Of a stretch of 64,000 nt of DNA, positions 1-7,569 are shown piece by piece. How positions within the stretch are numbered: the first letter of the stretch is position 1; every line of letters starts with the position of its first letter. The notes beneath the pieces were generated by a model. That model searched no databases, was not told where the DNA came from, and worked only from the letters and a program-made list of their open reading frames with translations. This DNA comes from Sphingomicrobium clamense (lineage in GTDB: Bacteria; Pseudomonadota; Alphaproteobacteria; Sphingomonadales; Sphingomonadaceae). Location: NCBI RefSeq assembly GCF_019264355.1, contig NZ_JAHVAH010000001.1, forward strand, positions 418,001 to 482,000, in the 5' to 3' direction. A program made the position numbers and the translations under genes.

Positions 1-268
1 ACACCATGTCGAGCGCGATCATGAACAGCATGATCCCGCCCGCGATGCGGAACGCGGCGAGTGAAATGCCCAGCGCATCGAGCATCGGCTGTCCGACCAG
101 CGCAAAGAAGACGAGGATGAACCACGCCACCACGCAGGCGCGGATGGCCATCCGGCGACGCTGCCCGTCGGTGGCGCGGCCGGTCAACGAGGCGAAGATC
201 GGCGCGTTGCCTGGTGGGTCGATGATGACCGCGAAGGTCACCAGCGCAGTGGTGAACAGTTCGATCAC
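1..268 (-). CDS. MarC family integral membrane protein (C-terminal part outside window)
   Basis: The reverse strand from a GTG at 268 reads [20 protein letters not shown] and continues with hydrophobic segments to the window edge, so only about 89 N-terminal residues are present. The early [10 protein letters not shown] motif and alternating membrane segments are typical of MarC/UPF0056 inner-membrane proteins, whose transport role is unproven despite the old multiple-antibiotic-resistance name. The GTG start overlaps the folD stop as GTGA, so it is the last visible gene of a yggT-folD-marC transcript. The start is inferred from this coupling and from the position of the first membrane helix. 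Confidence 0.8.
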   Translation of the reverse strand, partial: MIELFTTALVTFAVIIDPPGNAPIFASLTGRATDGQRRRMAIRACVVAWFILVFFALVGQPMLDALGISLAAFRIAGGIMLFMIALDMV

Positions 269-1155
269 AGGCCCTCCGGATCCTTGAGGCCCTCGCGGCG
301 GTGCGCGGCGACGAGCGTGTTGCGAAGGAGCATGGCGATGGTCATCGGACCGACACCGCCCGGCACCGGCGTGATGGCGGCGGCTTTCTCGGCAGCTTCT
401 TCATAGGCGACGTCGCCGACCAGCTTGCCTTTCGCACCTTCCTCGGCGGGCGGAAGGCGGTTGATGCCGACGTCGATAACAGTCGCGCCGGGCTTGACCC
501 AGTCGCCCTTCACCATCTCCGCGCGGCCCACGGCGGCGACAAGAATATCCGCGCTCTTGGCCAGTTCGGGAAGGTTTTTCGTGCGGCTGTGGGCGATGGT
601 GACGGTGGCGTTCTCCGACAGGAGAAGCTGCGCCATCGGCTTGCCGACGATGTTGGAGCGGCCGATGACGACCGCGTGAAGGCCCGACAGGTCGCCATGC
701 TGCTGCTTGAGCAGGTGGATGCAGCCATAAGGCGTGCAGGGCACCATCGCATCCTGCCCGACGCTGAGGCGACCGGCGTTGATGACATGGAATCCGTCGA
801 CATCCTTGGACGGATCGATTTCGCCGATCACCTCGTCCTCGTCGAGATGACCCGGCAGCGGCAGCTGGACGAGAATGCCATCGACCGCGGGGTCGCCATT
901 CAATTGGTCGATCAGCGCGAGCAGTTCGGCCTGGCTCGTGTCGTCGGGCAGGCGGTGCGTGAAGCTTTCCATGCCTGCCGCCACGGTCGCCTTGCCCTTG
1001 GAGCCGACATAGACCTGGCTGGCGGGGTCTTCGCCGACGAGCACGACGGCGAGACCGGGGGTGCGCCCCGTCTTCTCCTTGAAGGCGGCGACGCCCTCGG
1101 CCACCCGCTCGCGGACGCGAAGGGCTTCGGCCTTGCCGTCGATGCGGGCGCTCAT
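265..1155 (-). CDS. folD: Bifunctional methylenetetrahydrofolate dehydrogenase / methenyltetrahydrofolate cyclohydrolase FolD
   Basis: A 296-residue cytosolic enzyme that interconverts 5,10-methylene-THF, 5,10-methenyl-THF and 10-formyl-THF using NADP, supplying one-carbon units for purines and fMet-tRNA. Visible signatures are the catalytic segment YVGSKGKA (Lys near residue 55), [10 protein letters not shown], the dinucleotide-binding [11 protein letters not shown] and the C-terminal [11 protein letters not shown]. Length is normal for the family. The ATG at 1155 overlaps the yggT stop as ATGA, which fixes the start; the longer open frame upstream runs into yggT and is not used. Confidence 0.97.
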   Translation of the reverse strand: MSARIDGKAEALRVRERVAEGVAAFKEKTGRTPGLAVVLVGEDPASQVYVGSKGKATVAAGMESFTHRLPDDTSQAELLALIDQLNGDPAVDGILVQLPLPGHLDEDEVIGEIDPSKDVDGFHVINAGRLSVGQDAMVPCTPYGCIHLLKQQHGDLSGLHAVVIGRSNIVGKPMAQLLLSENATVTIAHSRTKNLPELAKSADILVAAVGRAEMVKGDWVKPGATVIDVGINRLPPAEEGAKGKLVGDVAYEEAAEKAAAITPVPGGVGPMTIAMLLRNTLVAAHRREGLKDPEGL

Positions 1156-1460
1156 CGGATCAGAGTCGCGCCGGTTTCGGCGAGGATCCCGGGCAGGATC
1201 GCGCGCTGCATGATGATGATGGCGAACAGCATGACCATCGGTGACAGGTCGATCATGCCGAAGTCGGGCATGATCTTGCGGATCGGCCGGTAGATGGGCG
1301 CCGTGATGCGTTCGAGCACTTCGGAAATGGTGCGCACGACATTGCTGGTCGGATTGATCACGCCGAAGACGAGCAACCAGGACAGGATGACCTGCCCGAT
1401 GATCACCCAGAAGAGGACGTCGAGCGCGATATAGAGGATTTGGACGATGGCTAGGATCAT
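1152..1460 (-). CDS. YggT family membrane protein
   Basis: A 102-residue protein beginning [20 protein letters not shown], with two hydrophobic segments flanking a polar middle that contains [30 protein letters not shown]. That middle stretch is the YggT hallmark. YggT proteins are small inner-membrane proteins linked in other bacteria to osmotic tolerance and to cell division or septum factors; the exact role is unsettled. I chose the ATG at 1460 because the first membrane helix starts immediately after it; an in-frame ATG at 1496 would add 12 poorly fitting residues. It heads the yggT-folD-marC transcript. Confidence 0.85.
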   Translation of the reverse strand: MILAIVQILYIALDVLFWVIIGQVILSWLLVFGVINPTSNVVRTISEVLERITAPIYRPIRKIMPDFGMIDLSPMVMLFAIIIMQRAILPGILAETGATLIR

Positions 1461-1505
1461 GCACGCTGTCCTAGCCGTGTGGGACGCCTCGCACAATGAC
1501 TCTCG

Positions 1506-2462
1506 TCAGGGGGCGAAGCGGTTTGGCTGCGCTTCGGCCAGGATCACCGCGAAGTCGTCGGCGTCGTCGGTCCATTCGTGGGTAGGAGTCCAACCGCCGG
1601 CGAGGAGCAGGGCGCGGGCGGCGCGCTTGCCATATTTGTGGCTATTCTCGGTGTGGATCGTCTCGCCCTTGGCAAAGGAGAAGGGCTGCCCCTCGATCTC
1701 GAACGAGACGTCGCGGTTGGCGACGAGGTGCATCTCGATCCGCCCGAGCATCTCGTTCCAGCGCGCTTCATGATCGAATGCGTCCTCGGGGATGGTGCCG
1801 TTCAGCTCACGATTGATGCGCGTCAGGAGGTTCTTGTTGAACGCCGCGGTGACGCCTTCGGGGTCGTCATAGGCGCGCTTCAACCGGTCGATTTCCTTCA
1901 CCCGGTCCATGCCGATCAGCAGCTTGGCCCCATCGCCAAGGATGTCGCGGAAATGGCGCAGCATGTCGGTCGCGCTGCGCGGGACGAAATTACCGATGGT
2001 CGAGCCGGGGAAGAAACCGATCCGCTCGAACCCGTCAATTTCGGACGGGAGGTCGAATGGCTTCGTGAAGTCGGCTTCGACCGGGTCGACCGCGAGCCCG
2101 GGATGGTCGGCCTTCAGCTTGTCCGCGCTGTCGCGCAAATAGTCGCCCGAAATGTCGATCGGGACATAGTGGGCCGGCTCGATCGCGTCGATGATCAGCG
2201 GGGTCTTGGTCGCGCTGCCTGCGCCGAACTCGACCAGCGCGGCGCCTCGCCCGGTCGCTTCGGCGATGGCGGACGCATTTTCGCCCATGATCCGCATCTC
2301 GGTCTCGGTCGGATAATAGGCGTCGAGCCGGGTGATGTCGTCGAACAGCTCGCTGCCGCGCCGGTCATAGAACCAACGGGCGGGCACGGCGGGGATCGGG
2401 GCGGCGAGCCCGTTGAGCACGTCGTCCCGGAATGCAGGATCGACCTCAGGCGTTTCGGGCAA
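1506..2462 (-). CDS. egtD: L-histidine N-alpha-methyltransferase EgtD
   Basis: Transfers three methyl groups from SAM to histidine to give hercynine, the first step of ergothioneine synthesis. The 318-residue product contains PARWFYDRRGSELFDDIT, LDAYYPTETE, a SAM-binding ALVEFGAGSATKT and IGFFPGSTIGNF, all typical of EgtD (DUF2260 family), and length matches the usual ~320. No ATG is available near the N-terminus. I use a TTG at 2462 because GGAG lies 6 bases before it and the length fits; it overlaps egtB by 17 bases. Longer readings upstream are an out-of-frame shadow of egtB. Confidence 0.93.
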   Translation of the reverse strand: MPETPEVDPAFRDDVLNGLAAPIPAVPARWFYDRRGSELFDDITRLDAYYPTETEMRIMGENASAIAEATGRGAALVEFGAGSATKTPLIIDAIEPAHYVPIDISGDYLRDSADKLKADHPGLAVDPVEADFTKPFDLPSEIDGFERIGFFPGSTIGNFVPRSATDMLRHFRDILGDGAKLLIGMDRVKEIDRLKRAYDDPEGVTAAFNKNLLTRINRELNGTIPEDAFDHEARWNEMLGRIEMHLVANRDVSFEIEGQPFSFAKGETIHTENSHKYGKRAARALLLAGGWTPTHEWTDDADDFAVILAEAQPNRFAP

Positions 2463-3690
2463 GTCGTACTCCGGTGAATTGCCAGCGTTGCTGGGGGTAG
2501 AAGAAGTTGCGGTAAGTGGCGCGGCTATGGCCCCGCGGGGTGGCGCAGGAGGCGCCTTTGAGGACGAACTGCCCGCACATGAATTTGCCGTTATATTCGC
2601 CCACCGTGCCCGCCTCCGGCTCGAAACCGGGATAGGGAAGATAGGCTGACTGGGTCCACTGCCAGCAGTCGCCATACGGGGAATCGTCGCCATGCGGCAT
2701 GACCGCGCCGGCCTCGTCGAGCTGGTTGCCGCGCGACGGATCGCGGTCGGCATAGGCGGCTTCCCACTCGGCTTCGGTGGGGAGGCGGGCGTCGGCCCAG
2801 CGGGCGAAGGCATCGGCCTCGAAATAGGACAGGTGGGTGACGGGCCGCCCCGGCTCGAGCGGACGTTCGCCGGCGAGCGTGAAGCGGGTCCACTCGCCAT
2901 CGTCCGAACGACGCCAGTAGCGCGGCGCCTCGATGCCGTTTTCCTTGACCCACGCCCAGCCGTCGGAGAGCCAGAGCGATGGGGTGGAGTAGCCGCCATC
3001 GATCATGAACTCAGCCCACTCGGCCTGCGTGATGAGGCGATCGGCGAGCTGGTAGGGCGCGAGCAGGGCGCGGTGGCGCGGGCGTTCGCAATCGAAGCTG
3101 AACCCGTCGCCGGCATGGCCGATCTCCACCTCGCCGCCGTCATGGCGGTGCCAGCGCATGTCGGGCGCAGCGTCGGTTACCTGTGGCGGGCCTTCGGTGT
3201 AGGCGGGGAGGAGGGGATTTTCCGACAAGGTCCAGAGGATGTCGGTAAGGAACAGTTCCTGGTGTTGCTGTTCGTGTTGGATTCCCAGTTCGACGAAGGC
3301 GCGGACTTTGGGCGAGAGGTCGGGGAGGGCCGAGAGCAGCGCGTCATCGACGGCCGCGCGATAGGCGAGGATGTCGTCGAGATGGGGGCGGCTGACGAGG
3401 CCGCGATTGGGGCGTGCATGACGCTCGCCTTCGCCCTCATAATAGCTGTTGAAGAGAAACGGATATTCCTCATCGAATAGCGCATATCCATGCACGTGGT
3501 CACGCAGGATGAAGGTTTCGAAGAACCAGGTCGTATGCGCGGCGTGCCATTTGGACGGGCTGGCGTCGGGATGCGGCTGGAGCGTGGCGTCGGCGTCGGA
3601 CAGGGGCGCGAGCAGGTCGCACGTCAGGCGCCGCGTCCGGCGGTACCGGTCGGCAAGGCTTGCCTTTGAAGGTTCGTCGGCTCTGGCCAC
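2446..3690 (-). CDS. egtB: Ergothioneine biosynthesis sulfoxide synthase EgtB
   Basis: A non-haem iron enzyme that couples hercynine to a thiol (gamma-Glu-Cys or Cys, depending on type) with oxygen, forming the C-S sulfoxide intermediate. An N-terminal DinB-like helical domain carries the iron ligands in WHAAHTTW and HEQQHQE (about H52, H139 and H143 in the numbering used here). A C-terminal formylglycine-generating-enzyme-like domain has RLPTEAEWE, GDCWQW and a terminal WQFTGVRLAR. I place the start at the GTG at 3690 (414 aa) because GGAG sits 6 bases upstream. A GTG at 3702 would add four residues but has no ribosome-binding site and abuts a palindrome. Confidence 0.93.
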   Translation of the reverse strand: MARADEPSKASLADRYRRTRRLTCDLLAPLSDADATLQPHPDASPSKWHAAHTTWFFETFILRDHVHGYALFDEEYPFLFNSYYEGEGERHARPNRGLVSRPHLDDILAYRAAVDDALLSALPDLSPKVRAFVELGIQHEQQHQELFLTDILWTLSENPLLPAYTEGPPQVTDAAPDMRWHRHDGGEVEIGHAGDGFSFDCERPRHRALLAPYQLADRLITQAEWAEFMIDGGYSTPSLWLSDGWAWVKENGIEAPRYWRRSDDGEWTRFTLAGERPLEPGRPVTHLSYFEADAFARWADARLPTEAEWEAAYADRDPSRGNQLDEAGAVMPHGDDSPYGDCWQWTQSAYLPYPGFEPEAGTVGEYNGKFMCGQFVLKGASCATPRGHSRATYRNFFYPQQRWQFTGVRLARNA

Positions 3691-3703
3691 TACGCGCTCC
3701 ACT

Positions 3704-3718
3704 CTAACAGGGTGTTAG
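3704..3718. promoter_or_regulatory. Candidate operator before egtB-egtD
   Basis: A perfect 15-bp dyad, CTAACA-GGG-TGTTAG, lies 14 bases upstream of the chosen egtB start, in the 61-base gap after the adenosyltransferase gene. Position and symmetry suggest a repressor or activator site for the ergothioneine pair; no regulator is identified nearby. Confidence 0.35.
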
Positions 3719-3751
3719 CGGACAGACGACCCGTAACGTTCCCAGCAAGTT

Positions 3752-4309
3752 TCAGCGATTGTCGCCCGGGACCCAGAGAATATCGCCGCCCTCGCCCGCT
3801 GCGATGGCGCGCGCGGTTACGAAGAGATGGTCGGACAGGCGGTTGAGATAGGCGATGGCGTGCGGGTTGACCGTCTCCTCCGCCATTAGCGCGACGAGGG
3901 CGCGCTCGGCCCGGCGCACAACCGCGCGGGCATAATAGAGATGCGCGACTCCGGCGCTGCCGCCGGGAAGGATGAAGCTGGTGAGGGGTTCGAGATCGGC
4001 ATTCGCCGCGTCGATCTCGGTCTCGAGCCGGGTGACCTGCTCCTCGACGATGCGCAGCGCGGTCGCGTCAAATTCGCCGCCCATCGGGGTCGCGATGTCG
4101 GCGCCAAGGTCGAACAGGTCGTTCTGGATGCGCCGCAGCGCGTCATTGCCGCCAAGCGCGGAAATGGCGACGCCGATCGCGCTATTGGCCTCGTCGACCT
4201 CGCCGATGGCATGCATACGCGCCGACGCCTTCGACACGCGCGAGCCGTCGACCAGCCCGGCGCTCCCCTTGTCGCCGGTGCGGGTGTAGATCTTGTTGAG
4301 CTTGACCAA
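3752..4309 (-). CDS. Corrinoid (cob(I)yrinic acid a,c-diamide) adenosyltransferase, PduO type
   Basis: A 185-residue enzyme that transfers the adenosyl group of ATP to Co(I) corrinoid, making adenosylcobalamin. The N-terminal TRTGDKGSAGLVDGSR is the PduO-type ATP-binding loop. The later FILPGGS, ARAVVRRAERA and YLNRLSDHLFVTAR stretches form the conserved helical bundle that builds the active site in the trimer. The gene immediately follows a HIG1-like membrane peptide gene, a pairing seen in alphaproteobacteria. It could serve methylmalonyl-CoA mutase or ribonucleotide reductase; neither is in this window. Confidence 0.92.
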   Translation of the reverse strand: MVKLNKIYTRTGDKGSAGLVDGSRVSKASARMHAIGEVDEANSAIGVAISALGGNDALRRIQNDLFDLGADIATPMGGEFDATALRIVEEQVTRLETEIDAANADLEPLTSFILPGGSAGVAHLYYARAVVRRAERALVALMAEETVNPHAIAYLNRLSDHLFVTARAIAAGEGGDILWVPGDNR

Positions 4310-4507
4310 TTACTTGCCCGCGAGCGCGAGGATCAGCGCGACCAGCAGGATGGCGATGCCCTGGTAGAGCACGCGCTTCTGCATATAGTTCTGCTGTACC
4401 TCGCCGGTAACGTCCTTGCCCGAGGCCATGGCCATGATCCCGCGCACGAGCACATAGGCAGTGGCGCCCATGGCGAGGATCAGCGCAATGATGAGAAGTG
4501 TATTCAT
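4310..4507 (-). CDS. HIG1-domain / twin-transmembrane small protein
   Basis: A 65-residue protein starting MNTLLIIALILAMGATAYVL with a second hydrophobic helix, YQGIAILLVALILALAG, at the C-terminus. The loop ends QNYMQKRVLYQG, resembling the (Q/I)x3(M/R)xRVxxQ signature of HIG1 proteins, which associate with respiratory complexes. The ATG at 4507 overlaps the gluQ stop as ATGA; an ATG at 4516 would add three residues. The C-terminus directly abuts the adenosyltransferase start (stop at 4310, ATG at 4309). Function here is unknown. Confidence 0.75.
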   Translation of the reverse strand: MNTLLIIALILAMGATAYVLVRGIMAMASGKDVTGEVQQNYMQKRVLYQGIAILLVALILALAGK

Positions 4508-5361
4508 GCCTCCCATGTAGGCTCATGGAAGGCAAAGCCCAAGGGGAGACTTTGGGCGGTAAGACTTTCGACGAGGGCGGGGCCGTCCACTCCGTCGGCG
4601 CGCATCGCCTCCAGCGTCGGGGCCTTGTCGCGCTTGGCGAGCCGTTTGCCATCCTCGTGGGTGACCAGCTTGTGATGGAAATAGGTCGGTTCGGGCAGGC
4701 ACAGCAACTGTTGCAGGACGCGCTGGATCGGGGTCGAGGGGCGAAGGTCCGCGCCGCGCACGACCATGTCGACCCCCTGATCGGCATCGTCGAGCACACA
4801 GGCGAGATGGTAGCTGGAGGGCGCATCCTTGCGGCTGAGGATGGCGTCGCCGACATGGTCGCGAGTCGACCGGAAGCGGATGCCGTCGCGCTCGGTCCAT
4901 CCCGGCAGGCCGCCGATTTCCTCCAGCGCCCTGCCGACATCGAGCCGCCAGCTATGCGGCTCGGCCTCCAGCCGGGCTGGGTCGGGCGCGAGGCGGCGGC
5001 AAGTGCCCGGATAATGATGGCCGGGGTCGCCGTGGGGCGCGTTGAGCATCGCCTCGGCGATGTCGGCGCGAGTGCAGAAGCAGGGATAGACGAGGCCGCG
5101 GTCCTTGAGCTCTTCAAGTGCCGCCGCGTAGCGGTCGAGCCGCTCGCTCTCGACCATGACCTCGCCATCGGGCGAAAGCCCGAGCCAGTCGAGATCCTCC
5201 ATGATGCCGTCGACATATTCGGGGCGACTGCGCGCGGGATCGAGATCGTCGATGCGCAGGCGGAAGGTGCCGTCCCCGGCGTCGGCTGCCATCGCGGCAG
5301 AAAAAGCGTGGCCCAGGTGCAGCCGTCCGGACGGCGAAGGCGCAAATCTCGTGACCGGCAT
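4504..5361 (-). CDS. gluQ: Glutamyl-Q tRNA(Asp) synthetase
   Basis: A 285-residue paralogue of the catalytic half of glutamyl-tRNA synthetase that attaches glutamate to queuosine at position 34 of tRNA-Asp. Class I motifs are present: HLGH near residue 17 (HIGH) and KRLAKRDKAPTLE (KMSKS loop). The insert has the CFC...YPGTC arrangement expected for zinc binding in this family. It ends shortly after the KMSKS loop with no anticodon-binding domain, which separates it from full-length GltX. The start at 5361 is the ATG before PVTRFAPSPSG. Confidence 0.93.
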   Translation of the reverse strand: MPVTRFAPSPSGRLHLGHAFSAAMAADAGDGTFRLRIDDLDPARSRPEYVDGIMEDLDWLGLSPDGEVMVESERLDRYAAALEELKDRGLVYPCFCTRADIAEAMLNAPHGDPGHHYPGTCRRLAPDPARLEAEPHSWRLDVGRALEEIGGLPGWTERDGIRFRSTRDHVGDAILSRKDAPSSYHLACVLDDADQGVDMVVRGADLRPSTPIQRVLQQLLCLPEPTYFHHKLVTHEDGKRLAKRDKAPTLEAMRADGVDGPALVESLTAQSLPLGFAFHEPTWEA

Positions 5362-5407
5362 GACTCACCGACTGTTGCAAATATGACTCTTGACCCGCCG
5401 AGTCATG
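5359..5407. promoter_or_regulatory. GANTC cluster and inverted repeat in the gluQ/HNH intergenic region
   Basis: Three GANTC sites occur in 43 bases: GACTC at 5362-5366, GACTC at 5385-5389 and GAGTC at 5400-5404. The last two lie inside a perfect inverted repeat ATGACTC-N10-GAGTCAT (5383-5406). GANTC is the CcrM methylation sequence of alphaproteobacteria. The cluster sits between two divergent genes; the rest of the 200-base gap (5362-5561) shows no other clear signal. Confidence 0.4.
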
Positions 5408-5561
5408 CCATGGTGTCATGCTCTAGTCACGACGGGTTGGCATCCGTCGGTGCAACAGACGGAAAGACGGGCCTTGGCCGACGGTCTCCCGCTTGAGTGC
5501 GACGAGCCTTGGGGGACGGGTCCCGGTCCGGTGGATCGACCGCGACGGAGGCTTGTTGACT

Positions 5562-6140
5562 GTGTATCACCATCCCGATCTTCTACGGCACCCCGAAAGC
5601 TGCCCGGCGCTCGTGCTGAACGCCGATTATACCCCGTTGAGCTACTACCCGTTGTCGCTGTGGCCGTGGCAGACGGCGATCAAGGCGATGTTCCTCGAGC
5701 GCGTCGACATCGTCGCGCATTACGACCGCGAGGTGCATAGCCCGTCGCTCAACCTCAAGCTGCCGAGCGTGATCGCGCTCAGGCAATATGTGAAGCCCAA
5801 CGAATATCCGGCCTTCACGCGATTCAACCTGTTCCTGCGCGACCGCTTCGAATGCGTCTATTGCGGAAGCCACAGGGAGCTGACTTTCGATCATGTCATT
5901 CCGCGCCGCCAGGGCGGGCGGACAAGCTGGGAAAATGTCGCCGCCGCCTGCGCGCCGTGCAACCTCAAGAAGGGTGGGCGCACGCCCGAAGAGGCGCACA
6001 TGCCGCTGCGCACCGGCCAGCCGATCAAGCCGACCAGCTGGCAGTTGCAGGAGCATGGGCGCAGTTTCCCGCCCAACCACCTGCACGATACGTGGCACGA
6101 TTTTCTCTATTGGGATGTCGAATTGGAGGCGGGTTCCTAA
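5562..6140 (+). CDS. HNH endonuclease family protein
   Basis: A protein of about 192 residues with an HNH/zinc-finger nuclease core: CVYCGSHRELTFDHVIPRR, then GGRTSWENVAAACAPCNLKKG. The two CxxC pairs bind structural zinc and DHV supplies the catalytic His. The N-terminal HPESCPALVLNADYTPLSYY is typical of a chromosomal alphaproteobacterial HNH family of unknown substrate, not of homing or phage enzymes. No ATG fits the conserved N-terminus. I use the GTG at 5562; GGAGG at 5547-5551 also allows TTG at 5556. An ATG at 5493 is possible but extends into sequence without family character. Confidence 0.85.
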   Translation: MYHHPDLLRHPESCPALVLNADYTPLSYYPLSLWPWQTAIKAMFLERVDIVAHYDREVHSPSLNLKLPSVIALRQYVKPNEYPAFTRFNLFLRDRFECVYCGSHRELTFDHVIPRRQGGRTSWENVAAACAPCNLKKGGRTPEEAHMPLRTGQPIKPTSWQLQEHGRSFPPNHLHDTWHDFLYWDVELEAGS

Positions 6141-6186
6141 CTCACCGGAAGGTTGGGTCCTACCCACCGGGAGGTAGGGTCCTAAC
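6125..6186. repeat. Three imperfect ~22-bp tandem repeats at the end of the HNH gene
   Basis: Copies at 6144-6162 and 6166-6184 match at 17 of 19 positions (ACCGGRAGGTWGGGTCCTA). A third, weaker copy at 6125-6141 (GGAGGCGGGTTCCTAAC) covers the last codons and stop of the HNH gene. The period is about 22 bases, two helical turns. The array ends just upstream of the receiver-protein gene. Confidence 0.6.
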
Positions 6187-6192
6187 GCCTCG

Positions 6193-6208
6193 TTAACCAT
6201 TTTGATTC
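6193..6208 (+). promoter_or_regulatory. TTAACCAT half-site and GANTC site before the receiver gene
   Basis: TTAACCAT at 6193-6200 matches a half-site described for the CtrA cell-cycle regulator, and a GATTC (CcrM target) follows at 6204-6208, with the gene's ATG at 6221. This is a motif match only. Confidence 0.3.
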
Positions 6209-6220
6209 AATGGTGGTCGC

Positions 6221-6715
6221 ATGAGCGAACCCACCATCCTCCTGATCCAGCCCAACGAACGGGCGCGCCTCGCCATGGTCGCACGCCTCGAACAGGCGGG
6301 ATTCACCGTTCTGACGTCCAACACTGCGCTCGACGGGCTGGCCGCCATCCAGCGTGAAGAGATCGACCTTGTCCTTTCCGAAAAGGAGCTTCCGGGCCGC
6401 GACGGGATCGAGCTGACGCGGCTGGTGCGTGAAAACACCGCCTATGAGGACCTGCCGGTGATGCTGATCACGGGCAAGCACGACCGCGTGGGGGCCTGCG
6501 CCGGCTATGGCGTGGGCGCGGACGATGTCGTCGCCAAGCCGTTCGATACCGACGTGCTGATCGCCAAGATCAACCGCCGCCTGACGCTGGCGGGAACGGT
6601 GACGGCGCTTCGCCACGACAATTCGATCCTCGACACGCGGGTGATCCAGCGCGCGATCGAACTGGGCGAAGTGCGCGACGAGCTACGCGCGCTGCGCGCG
6701 GGCAAGCGCGCTTAA
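6221..6715 (+). CDS. Atypical response-regulator receiver protein (phosphoacceptor Asp replaced)
   Basis: A 164-residue protein with a receiver fold (residues about 4-120) and a short helical tail, with no DNA-binding or enzymatic domain. The core pattern is kept: LPGRDG after strand 3, T84 in MLITGK, and K106 in AKPF. The phosphoacceptor position is Glu54 (DLVLSEKELPG where DxxxxD is expected), and the N-terminal acidic pair is replaced by IQPNE. It should therefore not be phosphorylated in the usual way; Glu may mimic the active state. It converges with galU, the two stops sharing TTAA at 6712-6715. The partner is unknown. Confidence 0.85.
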   Translation: MSEPTILLIQPNERARLAMVARLEQAGFTVLTSNTALDGLAAIQREEIDLVLSEKELPGRDGIELTRLVRENTAYEDLPVMLITGKHDRVGACAGYGVGADDVVAKPFDTDVLIAKINRRLTLAGTVTALRHDNSILDTRVIQRAIELGEVRDELRALRAGKRA

Positions 6716-7569
6716 GCGAGCGCGTCGCGAATGGCGGGGGCGATGTCCTCGTCGGCGAGGCCCAAAGCAAGGTTCGCCAGCACGAATCCCTTCTTGTTGC
6801 CGCAATCGTGGCGCTCGGCCTCGACCGTGACAGCGTGGAAAGGCTGGCTCCCGATCAGCTTGGCCATGGCATCGGTCAGCTGGATTTCGCCGCCCGCGCC
6901 TTTTTCGTGCGCGGAGAGGGCGTCCATGACCTCAGGCTGCAGGATGTAGCGGCCGATGACGCCGATGTTGGAGGGCGCCTCGGACGGGGCGGGTTTTTCG
7001 ACCAGTCCCTTGACCTCGGTCACCTTGTCGTCGCGCGCGCCGGGATCGACGATGCCGTAGCTCGACGTCTTGTCGCTCGGCACTTCCTCGGCGCAGACGA
7101 TATTGCCGCCGAGCCGTTCATAGGCATCCACCATCTGCTTGAGCGCACCGGGCTTGCCGACCATCAGGTCGTCGGGGAGCAGGACCGCGAAGGGCTCGTC
7201 GCCGACCACTTCGCGTGCGCACCAGATCGCGTGGCCGAGCCCTAGCGGTTGCTGTTGCCGGACGGTCACGAGTTCGCCGTAGCGCGCGCGGCTCGACGAG
7301 AGCGGGTCGAGCGACTTGCCCTTCTCGTCCATCACATGTTCGAGCTCGTAGGCCATGTCGAAATAGTCGACGAGGCTGGCCTTGCCGCGACCGGTGATAA
7401 AGATCAGCTGGTCGATCCCTGCCTCGCGCGCTTCGTCGACCGCATATTGGATCAGCGGACGGTCGACGATGGTGAGCATTTCCTTGGGCATCGTCTTCGT
7501 CGCGGGGAGCAGGCGGGTGCCGAGACCCGCGACCGGAAAGACTGCCTTGCGCACGCGCGGGATGCTCAT
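6712..7569 (-). CDS. galU: UTP-glucose-1-phosphate uridylyltransferase
   Basis: Makes UDP-glucose from UTP and glucose-1-phosphate for polysaccharide, glycolipid and galactose metabolism. The 285-residue product has the nucleotidyltransferase signature PVAGLGTRLLPATKTMPKEM at its N-terminus, then PLIQYAVDEA, FITGRGK and the LPDDLM metal-binding segment near residue 130. Length is normal. Its ATG at 7569 overlaps the stop of the upstream lipoprotein gene as ATGA. Confidence 0.96.
   Translation of the reverse strand: MSIPRVRKAVFPVAGLGTRLLPATKTMPKEMLTIVDRPLIQYAVDEAREAGIDQLIFITGRGKASLVDYFDMAYELEHVMDEKGKSLDPLSSSRARYGELVTVRQQQPLGLGHAIWCAREVVGDEPFAVLLPDDLMVGKPGALKQMVDAYERLGGNIVCAEEVPSDKTSSYGIVDPGARDDKVTEVKGLVEKPAPSEAPSNIGVIGRYILQPEVMDALSAHEKGAGGEIQLTDAMAKLIGSQPFHAVTVEAERHDCGNKKGFVLANLALGLADEDIAPAIRDALA

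Noticed and set aside
301..1293. 330-codon frame opposite folD
   Set aside because: Antisense to a complete folD; composition typical of shadow frames.
2463..2999. Extension of egtD to a 497-residue protein
   Set aside because: Added residues are an out-of-frame reading of egtB with Ser/Pro/Arg-rich composition; TTG at 2462 gives family length.
3704..3718. Dyad before egtB taken as terminator of upstream gene
   Set aside because: Upstream gene ends at 3752, the arms are A/T-containing 6-mers with no T-run, so an operator is more likely.
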